Source of the DNA: Dorea longicatena
GTDB taxonomy: Bacteria; Bacillota; Clostridia; Lachnospirales; Lachnospiraceae
DNA length: 64,000 nucleotides
NCBI RefSeq assembly: GCF_025150085.1
Contig: NZ_CP102280.1
Location: 2,677,001-2,741,000 of the forward strand
Direction of reading: 5' to 3'
Positions 8,079-19,606 of this stretch are shown here, piece by piece. Below the pieces are notes generated by a model. The model saw only the letters and a program-made list of their open reading frames with translations. It did no database searches and had not been told where the DNA came from. A program made the translations under genes and the position numbers. Every line of letters starts with the position of its first letter. Within the stretch, counting starts at the first letter, position 1.

Positions 8079-8738
8079 TTATTCTCTCTCTTTATAATGA
8101 TGCGCATCCTCCAGCATCATATCTTTCACCTTCATCAGACGGATCTGGGTGCTTCGTTCATTCTCATCAAGCTTCATCGTAATATACTTGATATTCTTCT
8201 GCGCTTCCGGAATGATCACATGCTCCAGGGCGTTGACACGTCTTCTGGTCTTCTCGATCTCAGCCGCCATAAGCTGACAGGCTTTTTCTGTCTCTGCAAG
8301 CTTCAGCATATCCGGAAGGATATCTGCAAGAGATTTTACAGCTCCGTCCAGATCACTGGATGTAAACGCAAATCCATACGAATAAATATCATTCGCATCG
8401 GCGGTTCTGGTCTTTGTCTCGAATACAGGAATGTCTACACTCATGACATTCTTCTGTCCGACTTCCAGATCTACTTCCTGCTTGGGTGCCATCAGTGACG
8501 TATTCAGAGTAGCTTCGTCCATACCCGCTTTGGCTATGACGAAATTCTTATTGGCAGAACGGATACCTGCTTCCACTTTTTCTCTGAGCTCCATGTTTAC
8601 TTTTACCAGATCCAGGAACTGACGCATCAGTTCGTCTCGTTTATCTTTCAGAAGTTTGTGACCTTTTATGGCTGTGACCAGCTTTTTCTTTGTTCTGGTC
8701 AGTTCCATACGGGTAGGGGTTACCTGGGTTGACGCCAT
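8079..8738 (-). CDS. ntpD: V-type ATP synthase subunit D
   Basis: A 219-residue central-stalk subunit, predicted as two long antiparallel helices with the family start (TRMELTRTKKKL) and the conserved RRVNALEHVIIP stretch. It links the A3B3 head to the membrane ring through F and d/C. Last gene of the operon, 4 bases after subunit B, followed by a terminator. Confidence 0.95.
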   Translation of the reverse strand: MASTQVTPTRMELTRTKKKLVTAIKGHKLLKDKRDELMRQFLDLVKVNMELREKVEAGIRSANKNFVIAKAGMDEATLNTSLMAPKQEVDLEVGQKNVMSVDIPVFETKTRTADANDIYSYGFAFTSSDLDGAVKSLADILPDMLKLAETEKACQLMAAEIEKTRRRVNALEHVIIPEAQKNIKYITMKLDENERSTQIRLMKVKDMMLEDAHHYKERE

Positions 8739-8742
8739 AGTA

Positions 8743-10116
8743 TCACTCCTTTCCGTAGTACTCGTCTAAGAACTTATCATCAATTCGCTTAAGCTCTGCT
8801 CTAGGCAGCATAGACAGCAGCTTCCATCCAATCTCCAGTGTCTCTTCGATCGGTCTGTCGGTATCGTATCCCTGGGATACATATTCTTTCTCGAATGCAT
8901 CTGCAAATTTTGCATATACCAGGTCGATATCGGTAAGGGCTGCTTCTCCTAAGATGGTCATTAATTCTTTGGCATCTTTTCCTCGTGCATACGCTGCGAA
9001 TAACTGGTTCATCGTGTTCGCATGGTCAGCTCTTGTCTTGCCTTCTCCGATTCCTTTATCTTTCAGACGGGACAAGGATGGCAGTACATCAATCGGAGGC
9101 TTGATACCTTTGCGGTACAGGTCACGGCTTAAGATGATCTGTCCTTCTGTGATGTATCCGGTAAGGTCCGGGATTGGATGCGTCTTGTCATCCTCCGGCA
9201 TGGTCAGGATCGGAATCAGTGTGATACTTCCTTTCTTACCATTCTGTCTTCCGGCTCTTTCGTATAAGGTTGCAAGGTCCGTGTACATATATCCAGGATA
9301 TCCACGACGTCCCGGTACTTCCTTACGTGCAGCAGATACCTCACGGAGTGCATCTGCATAATTGGTAATATCTGTCATGATTACCAGTACGTGCATATCT
9401 TTTTCGAACGCCAGATACTCCGCTGCCGTCAGTGCCATACGAGGGGTTGATATACGCTCGATGGCCGGGTCATTTGCCAGGTTGACGAACAGTACCGTTC
9501 GGTCAATGGCTCCTGTCTCTTTGAAGGATTCTACGAAGAAGTTGGACTCTTCGAATGTAATACCCATAGCAGCAAATACTACGGCGAATTTCTCATTGCT
9601 TCCGCGTACCTTCGCCTGCTTTGCGATCTGTGCTGCCAGGTTGGCATGTGGAAGTCCGGATGCCGAGAAAATTGGAAGCTTCTGTCCACGAACCAGTGTG
9701 TTCAGTCCGTCGATGGCAGATACTCCGGTCTGGATGAACTCTTCCGGATAACTTCTGGCTGCCGGATTCATTGGCAGACCGTTGATATCACGTCTTTCAT
9801 CCGGCAGGATCTCCGGTCCGCCGTCGATCGGGCGGCCCAGTCCGTCAAAGACACGTCCCAGCATATCTTCCGATACGCCAAGCTCCATGCTCCGTCCGAG
9901 GAAACGTACTTTACTATTACTTAAGTTGATACCCGTGGCACTTTCGAACAACTGCACCAGTGCATCATTTCCATTAATCTCCAGAACCTTGCAACGGCGC
10001 TTCTCACCGCTTGCAAGTTCAATCTCGCCTAATTCGTCATAGGCTACATTTTCAACACCGCGTACCAGCATCAGAGGTCCGGCAACTTCCTGTATGGTTC
10101 TATATTCTTTTGGCAT
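8743..10116 (-). CDS. ntpB: V-type ATP synthase subunit B
   Basis: 457 residues, the non-catalytic head subunit. It has the family fold with the degenerate P-loop position ([15 protein letters not shown]), the conserved AVVFAAMG strand and the [16 protein letters not shown] segment. Starts 2 bases after subunit A ends, with a ribosome-binding site at the end of ntpA. Confidence 0.97.
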   Translation of the reverse strand: MPKEYRTIQEVAGPLMLVRGVENVAYDELGEIELASGEKRRCKVLEINGNDALVQLFESATGINLSNSKVRFLGRSMELGVSEDMLGRVFDGLGRPIDGGPEILPDERRDINGLPMNPAARSYPEEFIQTGVSAIDGLNTLVRGQKLPIFSASGLPHANLAAQIAKQAKVRGSNEKFAVVFAAMGITFEESNFFVESFKETGAIDRTVLFVNLANDPAIERISTPRMALTAAEYLAFEKDMHVLVIMTDITNYADALREVSAARKEVPGRRGYPGYMYTDLATLYERAGRQNGKKGSITLIPILTMPEDDKTHPIPDLTGYITEGQIILSRDLYRKGIKPPIDVLPSLSRLKDKGIGEGKTRADHANTMNQLFAAYARGKDAKELMTILGEAALTDIDLVYAKFADAFEKEYVSQGYDTDRPIEETLEIGWKLLSMLPRAELKRIDDKFLDEYYGKE

Positions 10117-10118
10117 AA

Positions 10119-11885
10119 TTAGAAGTCCTCCTTCCCGAATGCAGCCGCAACTTCTTTGTCCAGTTCTTCTTCTACATTCTTATATTCGTTTTCGATATCG
10201 GCGTCTGTTGTATATTTATAACGGCCGATCTTTTCTCTTACCGGCATGGCGATCAGTGCATTCATGTCCGCACCCTTGTTCAGTGCGTCGACAGATTTCT
10301 CATAAAATGCCAGTACCAGTTTCATCATCAGATACTGCTTACGAAGCGGCGTGTAAGTGTCGATCTCATGGAAGGAGTTCTGATGTAAGAAGTCCTCACG
10401 GATGGATCTTGCCGCTTCCATCTTCAGACGGTCAGTCGGTGACAGGGCATCCATACCTACCATCTGTACGATTTCATTTAACTCGGCTTCTTCCTGAAGG
10501 ATTGTCATCATCTTCTGACGGTCTTCCATCCAGTCCGCTGCCACTTCCTCGTTGAACCAGTTTGCCATATTGTCAACATACAGCGAATAACTGGTCAGCC
10601 AGTTGATGGCTGGGAAATGTCTCTTATACGCAAGTGCGGAATCCAGTCCCCAGAATACCTTTACAATACGAAGGGTTGCCTGTGATACCGGTTCAGAGAT
10701 ATCACCACCCGGAGGAGATACCGCTCCGATAACGGAAAGTGCACCTTCTCTTCCTTCTTTACCAAGGGATACCACATGTCCGGCTCTTTCATAGAACTGT
10801 GCCAGACGGGAACCTAAGTATGCCGGGTAACCTTCCTCACCAGGCATCTCTTCCAGACGTCCCGACATCTCTCGAAGTGCCTCTGCCCAACGGGATGTAG
10901 AATCTGCCATCAACGCTACAGAATATCCCATATCACGGAAATATTCTGCGATCGTGATTCCGGTATAGATGGAAGCCTCACGGGCTGCAACCGGCATATC
11001 CGATGTATTTGCGATCAGCACGGTTCTTTCCATCAGAGACTGTCCGGTCTTCGGGTCTTTCAGTTCCGGGAATTCATTCAGAACGTCGGTCATCTCATTG
11101 CCACGTTCTCCGCATCCGATATAGACCACGATATCAGCCTCTGCCCACTTAGCCAGCTGGTGTTGGATAACTGTCTTGCCGCTTCCGAAAGGTCCCGGAA
11201 CAGCTGCCACACCACCTTTGGCGATCGGGAAGAATGTATCGATAACACGCTGACCGGTTACCAGTGGTTTTACCGGCGGCAGCTTCTTCTGATACGGACG
11301 GCCCTTTCGTACCGGCCATCTCTGCATCATCGTCAGTTCTTTGTCACCTTTTTCGGTAGCGATCACTGCTACCACTTCTTCTACGGTAAATGTTCCGGCT
11401 TTGATCTCTTTTACCGTTCCTTTTACTCCATAAGGAACCATGATCTTCTGCTGTACAACGATGGTCTCCTGCACAGTTCCGAGTACGTCACCTGCTTCGA
11501 CCTCATCGCCGGCTTTTGCGACCGGTACAAATTCCCATTTCTTATCACGCTTTAACGATGCGACTTCCACGCCTCGTTTTAAGTTATTTCCGGAAATCTT
11601 CATAATGTCATCCAGTGGTCTCTGGATTCCATCGTATATACTTGTGATCAGTCCGGGACCAAGTTCTACTGACATTGGTACTCCCATAGACTCTACCGGC
11701 TCTCCAGGTCCAAGTCCCGATGTCTCTTCGTATACCTGGATGGATGCCTCATCTCCGTGAATCTCTATGATCTCTCCGATCAAACGCTGGCTGCTTACAC
11801 GTACCACGTCAAACATGTTGGCGTCACGCATACCTTCTGCAATGACCAGCGGTCCTGCTACTTTTTTAATCGTTCCTGTACTCAT
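10119..11885 (-). CDS. ntpA: V-type ATP synthase catalytic subunit A
   Basis: 588 residues, the normal length. The Walker A motif GPFGSGKT lies at about 231-238. The family-specific non-homologous region (about 115-190) that separates A from F-type beta is present, as is the catalytic stretch GCGERGNEM. It hydrolyses or makes ATP in the cytoplasmic head. Confidence 0.98.
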   Translation of the reverse strand: MSTGTIKKVAGPLVIAEGMRDANMFDVVRVSSQRLIGEIIEIHGDEASIQVYEETSGLGPGEPVESMGVPMSVELGPGLITSIYDGIQRPLDDIMKISGNNLKRGVEVASLKRDKKWEFVPVAKAGDEVEAGDVLGTVQETIVVQQKIMVPYGVKGTVKEIKAGTFTVEEVVAVIATEKGDKELTMMQRWPVRKGRPYQKKLPPVKPLVTGQRVIDTFFPIAKGGVAAVPGPFGSGKTVIQHQLAKWAEADIVVYIGCGERGNEMTDVLNEFPELKDPKTGQSLMERTVLIANTSDMPVAAREASIYTGITIAEYFRDMGYSVALMADSTSRWAEALREMSGRLEEMPGEEGYPAYLGSRLAQFYERAGHVVSLGKEGREGALSVIGAVSPPGGDISEPVSQATLRIVKVFWGLDSALAYKRHFPAINWLTSYSLYVDNMANWFNEEVAADWMEDRQKMMTILQEEAELNEIVQMVGMDALSPTDRLKMEAARSIREDFLHQNSFHEIDTYTPLRKQYLMMKLVLAFYEKSVDALNKGADMNALIAMPVREKIGRYKYTTDADIENEYKNVEEELDKEVAAAFGKEDF

Positions 11886-11904
11886 ACGGACGAATCAACC
11901 TCCT

Positions 11905-12222
11905 TTAGCTGCCAAATATAATATCGGAACCGACAGCCTGCTCTACCGATTTCTTCACACCTGCAACTCCGGCGCCTGTATTTCCGGCGATACCCGGAAT
12001 CTGAATGATCGCCGGTGTGACCTGTTCCTGATATTTTTCTATCTCATGCGTTAACTCAGCGGCAAGTTTCTCTGTGATATAGATAATTCCATATCCGCCC
12101 TGTGCCAGCTGATGTAATTTCTCTGCGGCTTCCTCACGGGTCTGGACGGCAAATGTATCAAGGCCCAGTGCTGCGAATCCGAAGATGCTGTCATAATCAC
12201 CCACTACTGCGATCTTATACAT
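11905..12222 (-). CDS. ntpF: V-type ATP synthase subunit F
   Basis: 105 residues, starting MYKIAVVGDYDSIFGF, the usual N-terminus of the small stalk subunit F/AtpF. GIIYITEKLA and PAIIQIPG are family stretches. Overlaps the end of subunit C by 8 bases. Symbols for V-type subunits vary between species; the product is clearer than the letter. Confidence 0.93.
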   Translation of the reverse strand: MYKIAVVGDYDSIFGFAALGLDTFAVQTREEAAEKLHQLAQGGYGIIYITEKLAAELTHEIEKYQEQVTPAIIQIPGIAGNTGAGVAGVKKSVEQAVGSDIIFGS

Positions 12223-13183
12223 ACATTTCCCTTACCCTTTCCCGGATTGAATCATCCGGCAGTTCATTCTGCTTTCCGGATAAAATGATTCGTACCGTTT
12301 TAATCTCATTCTGCCTTGCAATTACGTAGGCAATTACCGGTCCTATCGTAAATGCATGATATTTCTCCGGGCTTATCGTCTGAATGATCCGGTTGTCACA
12401 CCATCTTTCAAATGCCGACGGCGACTCTGCCAGTGCATCCGCACCTTCTGCATAAGCCGTTCCTCTTAAGTATTCACAGATGGCATCCATGCCGCTAAGT
12501 GCCGCTTTCGAGAGTTGGCTGACACTTAAGGAATCACATTCCGCCATTGCCCGTTTCATAAAGTCTGTTGATTTTGCGGTCTTCTGTGACCGGACAGCGA
12601 TCTTGATGTCCGCCACTGCCACTGTGGATTCTGCATAATCCTGTATGATCTTATCCGGTGACTCTTTTCCCGCCTGATAGATAGCATCCAGTGCTGCCCG
12701 GTCTATGATCACATCACAGAGCTGCCCGTCTCCTGTATGAAGAAGTGTCTCGTATGCTTCTTCTCCTGCAATCCGCATACTGTCCGGAAGCTTTCCAAAG
12801 TCTCTGTCTTCTACGATCTTACGCATCTCTTCTCCAGGAATCCGAACATCTTCATAATAGATATGCCGGTTCTTATCTCCGGTGCATACTTCCTTGACCG
12901 CTGCCTTTAAATTATGAAAAAGCTTCGGATAAGAAAGCACATCGAAATGTTCCATTCCGATCGACAGTTCTTTTACTACTTCCCATGTCTTTTCTTCTTC
13001 TCTCGTCAGGATCTTTTCCGCATCCCCGCTGCTTTCGGCATCTCCCCAGCCTTTCTCTTCTAAGAACTGCAGTGCCTGATCATAATTCTGGCACGCAATC
13101 AGCTGGTCGATGGTACTGTCAGAGAACAGGGATACTTCCAGGGCACGGATTCTTGCGACCGCATAGGTATATTGTTCACTCAT
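12215..13183 (-). CDS. ntpC: V-type ATP synthase subunit C (d-type)
   Basis: 322 residues, mostly helical. YAVARIRALEVSLFS at the N-terminus and CDNRIIQTI, PVIAYVIARQNEIKTVRII near the C-terminus are typical of the funnel-shaped subunit that couples the central stalk to the proteolipid ring. Its position between E and F in the operon is standard for Firmicutes. Confidence 0.93.
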   Translation of the reverse strand: MSEQYTYAVARIRALEVSLFSDSTIDQLIACQNYDQALQFLEEKGWGDAESSGDAEKILTREEEKTWEVVKELSIGMEHFDVLSYPKLFHNLKAAVKEVCTGDKNRHIYYEDVRIPGEEMRKIVEDRDFGKLPDSMRIAGEEAYETLLHTGDGQLCDVIIDRAALDAIYQAGKESPDKIIQDYAESTVAVADIKIAVRSQKTAKSTDFMKRAMAECDSLSVSQLSKAALSGMDAICEYLRGTAYAEGADALAESPSAFERWCDNRIIQTISPEKYHAFTIGPVIAYVIARQNEIKTVRIILSGKQNELPDDSIRERVREMYV

Positions 13184-13252
13184 GTTGTTCCTCCATTTCC
13201 GAACATTCCTGATATCTGAACATTCCTACTGGTTCTTCTGATGCTTTCCGCA

Positions 13253-13849
13253 TCATACAAAGAGCAGCCGGTGAACGATATCTGAAAGCTCATCCCGCTT
13301 CGCATCGAACATTGCCCTGATCGTACAGTTCTCTTCAATTCCACCGTACGCAAGAATGAATCCATTGTCAATATTATCTCTGCCCGCTCCGGCTACAGTA
13401 AGTTTTCCTCCCTTTGCCAGAGCTATTTCTTCAATTTCTTTGCCAAATCCTACCGGCATATTTTCCAGATCTTTTACGGAGAAATAGATCTCTCCCTCCT
13501 GCGGAAGTATATATGCTTCCAGAATCGACAGAAGCATCTGATAATAATCATCCGGCGCAAGGTTTATAACCTTTTCATACGCCTTCTCGATGATCTCAGC
13601 GATCATCTCCTGCTTTGCTTCCAGAAGTCTCGTTCTTCTCTGAAGATCGATGGCTGATTTCACACGCTCTTTCTGCGATGCAGTATCTGCTTCCGACTTT
13701 TTCAGGATAGTATCTGCCTGTCTGGCTCCCTCTTCCTGTGCCTTAAGCTTCATCTGTTCTGCCTGTGCTTTCGCATCTTCGATCTTCGCATCCGCTGTCA
13801 CTTTTGCCTCGTCAAGGATCTGACTTTTGATCTTATCTAATCCAGCCAT
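13253..13849 (-). CDS. ntpE: V-type ATP synthase subunit E
   Basis: 198 residues. A long Ala/Lys/Glu-rich N-terminal coiled coil (1-85) leads into a compact C-terminal domain with GGIEENCTIRAMFD. It forms the peripheral stalk with the G/H subunit. A gap of about 69 bases separates it from subunit C. Confidence 0.93.
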   Translation of the reverse strand: MAGLDKIKSQILDEAKVTADAKIEDAKAQAEQMKLKAQEEGARQADTILKKSEADTASQKERVKSAIDLQRRTRLLEAKQEMIAEIIEKAYEKVINLAPDDYYQMLLSILEAYILPQEGEIYFSVKDLENMPVGFGKEIEEIALAKGGKLTVAGAGRDNIDNGFILAYGGIEENCTIRAMFDAKRDELSDIVHRLLFV

Positions 13850-13866
13850 TGTCCTTCACACTCCTT

Positions 13867-16370
<2,504 letters not shown>

Positions 16371-16421
16371 AACTGCATCCCTCCTTTTTTATTTTTTCAC
16401 GTTCTTACTCTTCCCATATCA

Positions 16422-16730
16422 TCAGAGCAATGCTTTGATGACTGCGGATACCGCCTCCTCTTCTTTTCCCTGAGCCAGTGCTTTTAATGCTTCTGTCTCC
16501 TGTTCCGTCTTCTCGGAAGCCTGTTTTTTTAAGACTTCTCCTTCTTCTTTCGCCTGCAAAAGATCTGCTTCTGCCTGTTTCTTTGCATTTGCTACAGCCT
16601 GCTCTTTTATCTCTTTTGCCTCTCTGGCAGCTTTTTCAAGGATCTCGGTACACGTTGCATCTGCTTTTCTTATGATCTCATCCGCTTCATTCTCCGTTTC
16701 CTTGATGGTCTTAATGGTTTCTTCTACCAT
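16422..16730 (-). CDS. V-type ATP synthase subunit G/H (peripheral stalk)
   Basis: 102 residues, almost wholly coiled coil and rich in Glu, Lys and Ala (ADEIIRKADATCTEILEKAA). Small helical proteins like this open bacterial V-ATPase operons and dimerise with subunit E as the peripheral stalk. First gene of the operon, 51 bases upstream of ntpI. Confidence 0.85.
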   Translation of the reverse strand: MVEETIKTIKETENEADEIIRKADATCTEILEKAAREAKEIKEQAVANAKKQAEADLLQAKEEGEVLKKQASEKTEQETEALKALAQGKEEEAVSAVIKALL

Positions 16731-17034
16731 TCATCTACCACCTCTCCTTCAAAAAAATACAAAATCTAATTTAAATTATAATCTTATTTCTGCAATTTTA
16801 CCATACATTTATTACATTTGTTGTAAATTGTATGTCACTTTGATACATTTTTATCATTTTGTCGTTTTATATTTGTGCACTTATTAATAAGTAGAAACGC
16901 CTGCCAGCGCCTCCTGTATTTTTTCATATACCTGGTATGAAAATAAGGATATCATCTCATTTTCTCAACGAAAACGGACAATATCCTTATTTTGTCTAAA
17001 TAATATGGAATTTATACAGATTGGATTCCTTTTC
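16731..17034. other. Intergenic region upstream of the V-ATPase operon
   Basis: About 300 AT-rich bases without a supported gene. It must hold the V-ATPase promoter, but I found no convincing -35/-10 pair (a TATAAT-like hexamer is present on the minus strand near 16776 without a good -35). It also has a CCTGCCAGCG fragment at 16902 shared with the hairpin at 55737, and the trmL terminator at its right end. Confidence 0.5.
16940..16993 (-). terminator. Terminator after trmL
   Basis: A 13-bp stem AAAATAAGGATAT (16940-16952) with ATATCCTTATTTT (16981-16993), loop about 28 bases, 42 bases beyond the trmL stop. AT-rich, so moderately stable. Confidence 0.6.
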
Positions 17035-17526
17035 TTACCAGTGTAATTCGTGAAGATGCCCCTCCAGATTCATACCTGCAAATCCGTTCTGTCTGAGTGC
17101 TTCGTAAAGCACGATCGCAACCGAGTTGCCGAGGTTCAGCGAACGGATGTCGCCTACCATCGGGATACGCACGCAGTCTTCTTTATGCTCTACCAGAATC
17201 TCTTCCGGGATTCCGGCACTTTCTTTTCCGAACATGATGTAGCAGTCCGGTTCATAGTTCACTTCTGTATATACCTTCGGTGCTTTTGTCGTTGCCATGT
17301 AGATCTTGGCTCCCGGGTTCTTTTCCAGGAAATCATTGTAATCAATATAGGTTCTGACATCCAGATGCTCCCAGTAGTCCATGCCGGCACGCTTTAAGTT
17401 CTTTTCATTCAAGCGGAAGCCGAGTGGCTCGATCAGGTGTAATCTGGTGTTGGTGGCTACGCAGGTTCTTCCGATATTGCCTGTGTTTGCCGGGATTTCT
17501 GGTTCGTGTAATACGATGTTTAACAT
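17035..17526 (-). CDS. trmL: tRNA (cytidine(34)-2'-O)-methyltransferase TrmL
   Basis: About 163 residues, a SPOUT methyltransferase. Family motifs are all visible: PEIPANTGNIGRTC near the N-terminus, FGKESAGIPEEIL in the middle, and the trefoil-knot SAM site RSLNLGNSVAIVLYE. It methylates the wobble base of tRNA-Leu isoacceptors. I start at the ATG at 17524-17526 because it has a GGAGG site 8 bases upstream and gives the standard MLNIVLHEPEIP start. The frame is open for 11 more codons. Confidence 0.95.
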   Translation of the reverse strand: MLNIVLHEPEIPANTGNIGRTCVATNTRLHLIEPLGFRLNEKNLKRAGMDYWEHLDVRTYIDYNDFLEKNPGAKIYMATTKAPKVYTEVNYEPDCYIMFGKESAGIPEEILVEHKEDCVRIPMVGDIRSLNLGNSVAIVLYEALRQNGFAGMNLEGHLHELHW

Positions 17527-17545
17527 GTTGTGGTCCTCCGTTTTT

Positions 17546-18197
17546 CTATTCTTTTTCAAATAAAAATTCTATATAGCTGTATATTTCCGAAAAGTCAATC
17601 TGACATTTTCCAGCAAATATCTTCACCGGCACCTGGTCTTCAAAACCATAGATGGCCGGTAATTCATTATGTTCCAAGTCATATACTACAACTTTTTTCT
17701 TATCCGGGTCAACCATCCAGTATTCTCTGACTCTTGCAGTAATATATTTTTTTAGTTTTAAGCCCATATCTTTTTTTCTTGTAGATGGTGACAATATCTC
17801 AATTACCATATCCGGAGCTCCGTAGACATGGCTTTGAAGTATCTTCTCTCTATCGCAGCATATCACGACATCCGGCTGTATCATCGTCCTGTCATCTTCA
17901 TCCAGCTGTACGCTGACCGGTGACGGCAGTACCATACATAATCCTTTGTTCTGCCTAATGTACTCTCTTAATTTGATACTGATCTCAAACTTTTCCAGAT
18001 ATCACCTTCATGATCTGTGCCATCTCCATAGATGCGATAAGCCGATACGCTTTCTTTCATCATACCAGGATATGGATTAGAAACAGATCCTTTCATATCT
18101 TCTGTACCGTTCCCAATGGTACACCGGAACGATCTGATATCTGTTCGCAGCTGAAACCTAATTCTGTTTTCTTCTTTTTCATCTCTTCTACAGTCAT
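17546..18197 (-). pseudogene. Decayed HTH-Uma2 family endonuclease-like gene
   Basis: The C-terminal 129 codons (17546-17935) encode a Uma2 domain: MIQPDVVICCD, APDMVIEILSPST, KLKKYITARVREYWMVDP. In another frame the segment just upstream (17936-17993) reads as the preceding Uma2 strand (SIKLREYIRQNKG). Further up, an ATG at 18195-18197 with a GGAG site opens a frame reading MTVEEMKKKKTELGF...SGVPLGTVQKI, then a stop. That is the short HTH found at the N-terminus of some Lachnospiraceae Uma2 proteins (recall). The parts sit in different frames and the middle is missing, so the gene is broken. Confidence 0.7.
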
Positions 18198-18261
18198 AGG
18201 ATCATCTCCTTCTTCCGAACGCATAACAATCTATATTTCTAATATTGTTTTCCATATTCTT

Positions 18262-19203
18262 CTAATAATCTGATATACTTCTCTCCACCTGCACTGCCGC
18301 GATCGCACCATCTGCTACCGCAGTCACTACCTGGCGCAGGCTCTTGACTCTTACATCTCCGGCCGCATACACGCCCGGTACGTTGGTATGCATATCCTCA
18401 TCCGTCTTAATGTATCCCTTGTCATCCGTCTCTACTTTATCTGCAAACACGCCGGTATTCGGGATCATACCGATGAATCCAAACAGTCCGAACAGTCCGT
18501 CTTTCGGATCAGCTTCTATCTTCGTAAACTCCCCGGTCTTTATATTCTTCACGGTCATCGTCTGGAGCAGTCCGTCGCCGCTCACTTCTTCCACTACCGA
18601 ATCCCACAGGAATGCAATCTTCGGATTGGCAAATGCTTTTTCCTGAATAGACTTCGCCGCACGCAGCTCGTCCCTTCTGTGAATGATCGTAACTTTTCTG
18701 GCGAATTTTGTAAGGTACAGCGCTTCTTCCACCGCTGCATCCCCGCCGCCCGCTACATAGACTTCCAGGTCGGTAAAGAAGTTCGCATCACAGGTCGCAC
18801 AGTAAGAGATTCCGCGTCCCTTGTACTCCTGCTCACCTTTGCATCCGATCGGTCTTGCGTATGCACCGGTTGCGATGATGATATTTTTTGCCTGATACGT
18901 ATCTTTTTCGCCTGTCAGGACTTTGATCTCTCCGTTCAGTTCTACATCTGTAATTGTATCACGGACATGTTCTGCTCCGAACTGCTCTGTCTGTTCGTAC
19001 ATTCTGCGTACAAGAGAAACGCCTGTCTCTCCTTCTACGATCTGTCCCGGATAGTTTTCTATTTCGTCTGTGTTGATAATCTGGCCGCCGGCCTGTCCTT
19101 TTTCGATGATCAGGGTGTCCAATCTGCTTCTGCCTGCGTATAAGCCTGCGCTTAATCCCGCCGGACCGGCGCCAAGGATGATTACGTCATATATGTGATC
19201 CAT
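18262..19203 (-). CDS. trxB: Thioredoxin-disulfide reductase
   Basis: 313 residues. FAD motif GAGPAGLSAG (11-20), redox-active CATC (C135, C138), NAD(P) motif GGGDAAVEEAL and the C-terminal FAD motif YAAGDVR. It reduces thioredoxin using NAD(P)H. Length and motif order are normal for the low-molecular-weight bacterial enzyme. Stands alone on the minus strand. Confidence 0.97.
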   Translation of the reverse strand: MDHIYDVIILGAGPAGLSAGLYAGRSRLDTLIIEKGQAGGQIINTDEIENYPGQIVEGETGVSLVRRMYEQTEQFGAEHVRDTITDVELNGEIKVLTGEKDTYQAKNIIIATGAYARPIGCKGEQEYKGRGISYCATCDANFFTDLEVYVAGGGDAAVEEALYLTKFARKVTIIHRRDELRAAKSIQEKAFANPKIAFLWDSVVEEVSGDGLLQTMTVKNIKTGEFTKIEADPKDGLFGLFGFIGMIPNTGVFADKVETDDKGYIKTDEDMHTNVPGVYAAGDVRVKSLRQVVTAVADGAIAAVQVERSISDY

Positions 19204-19336
19204 GTGTGTCCTCTCTTTCTTTTCGTATGTATTTTTAAAATTATTGATCGTATGATTCTATCTTATTTTACATGATTTTAGCTGTTGGCATACCAACAAA
19301 TTACAATTAAAAATTCCCTTTTTATTTTTATATTAC

Positions 19337-19466
19337 TTGCTAAAGATATATTTCTATGATATTATAATTATACAAAAAACAACCGCTCAAAGTGGTTGGC
19401 CATATTGAGTAATAGAAATCCACCCAGTCCTGCCAAGACTTTTTAGAGGGTGGGTTTTCTATTTCC
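19337..19466 (+). ncRNA. Candidate antisense small RNA of a type I TA-like module
   Basis: A promoter TTGCTA (19337-19342), 17 bases, TATTAT (19360-19365) predicts a start near 19372. The transcript would begin around AACAACCGC, contain CCATATTG (19400-19407), and end in a strong hairpin (19411-19425 with 19448-19463) followed by T-rich sequence. About 90 nt. It converges on, and shares its terminator hairpin with, the minus-strand transcript that encodes the micro-ORF at 19443-19511. Confidence 0.5.
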
Positions 19467-19511
19467 TACTGACATATCAAATATATAAAAGTCAAAATTT
19501 TTATTGTTCAT
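19443..19511 (-). CDS. Micro-ORF (22 aa) of a convergent RNA module
   Basis: ATG at 19509-19511, with a very strong AGGAGGTGG site (19517-19525) 5 bases upstream, and TAA inside the terminator stem. The peptide starts MNNKNFDFYIFD and ends GNRKPTL. It is aromatic-rich but lacks the long hydrophobic helix of Fst/TxpA toxins. The start site is sequestered: TAGGAGG at 19538-19544 (plus strand) makes the mRNA carry CCTCCTA opposite its own ribosome-binding site. Function unknown. It could be a toxin, a leader peptide or a degenerate toxin. Confidence 0.45.
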   Translation of the reverse strand: MNNKNFDFYIFDMSVGNRKPTL

Positions 19512-19516
19512 TTACA

Positions 19517-19544
19517 CCACCTCCTATCTATGTATCTTAGGAGG
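19517..19544 (-). promoter_or_regulatory. Hairpin that hides the micro-ORF ribosome-binding site
   Basis: CCTCCTA at 19520-19526 (plus strand; the reverse complement of the SD) pairs with TAGGAGG at 19538-19544 around an 11-base loop, so the transcript folds its own Shine-Dalgarno into a 7-bp stem. This matches the upstream helix of Fst-type toxin mRNAs. Confidence 0.6.
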
Positions 19545-19574
19545 CCTTCCACCCATATTGCGGTTGTTTGTAGT

Positions 19575-19603
19575 AGTATATCATATACGTTTTATTTATT
19601 CAA
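19575..19603 (-). promoter_or_regulatory. Promoter of the micro-ORF transcript
   Basis: TTGAAT (19598-19603), a 17-base spacer, and TATACT (19575-19580) on the minus strand. The transcript would start near 19567 with CAAACAACCGCAATATGG, which is complementary to CCATATTG in the plus-strand RNA. Confidence 0.6.
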
Positions 19604-19606
19604 TTT

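Noticed and set aside
13180..13371. 63-codon minus-strand ORF between ntpE and ntpC
   Set aside because: Lies mostly inside ntpE in another frame; no conserved features.
18388..19143. 251-codon plus-strand ORF opposite trxB
   Set aside because: Antisense shadow of a gene with unmistakable thioredoxin reductase motifs.
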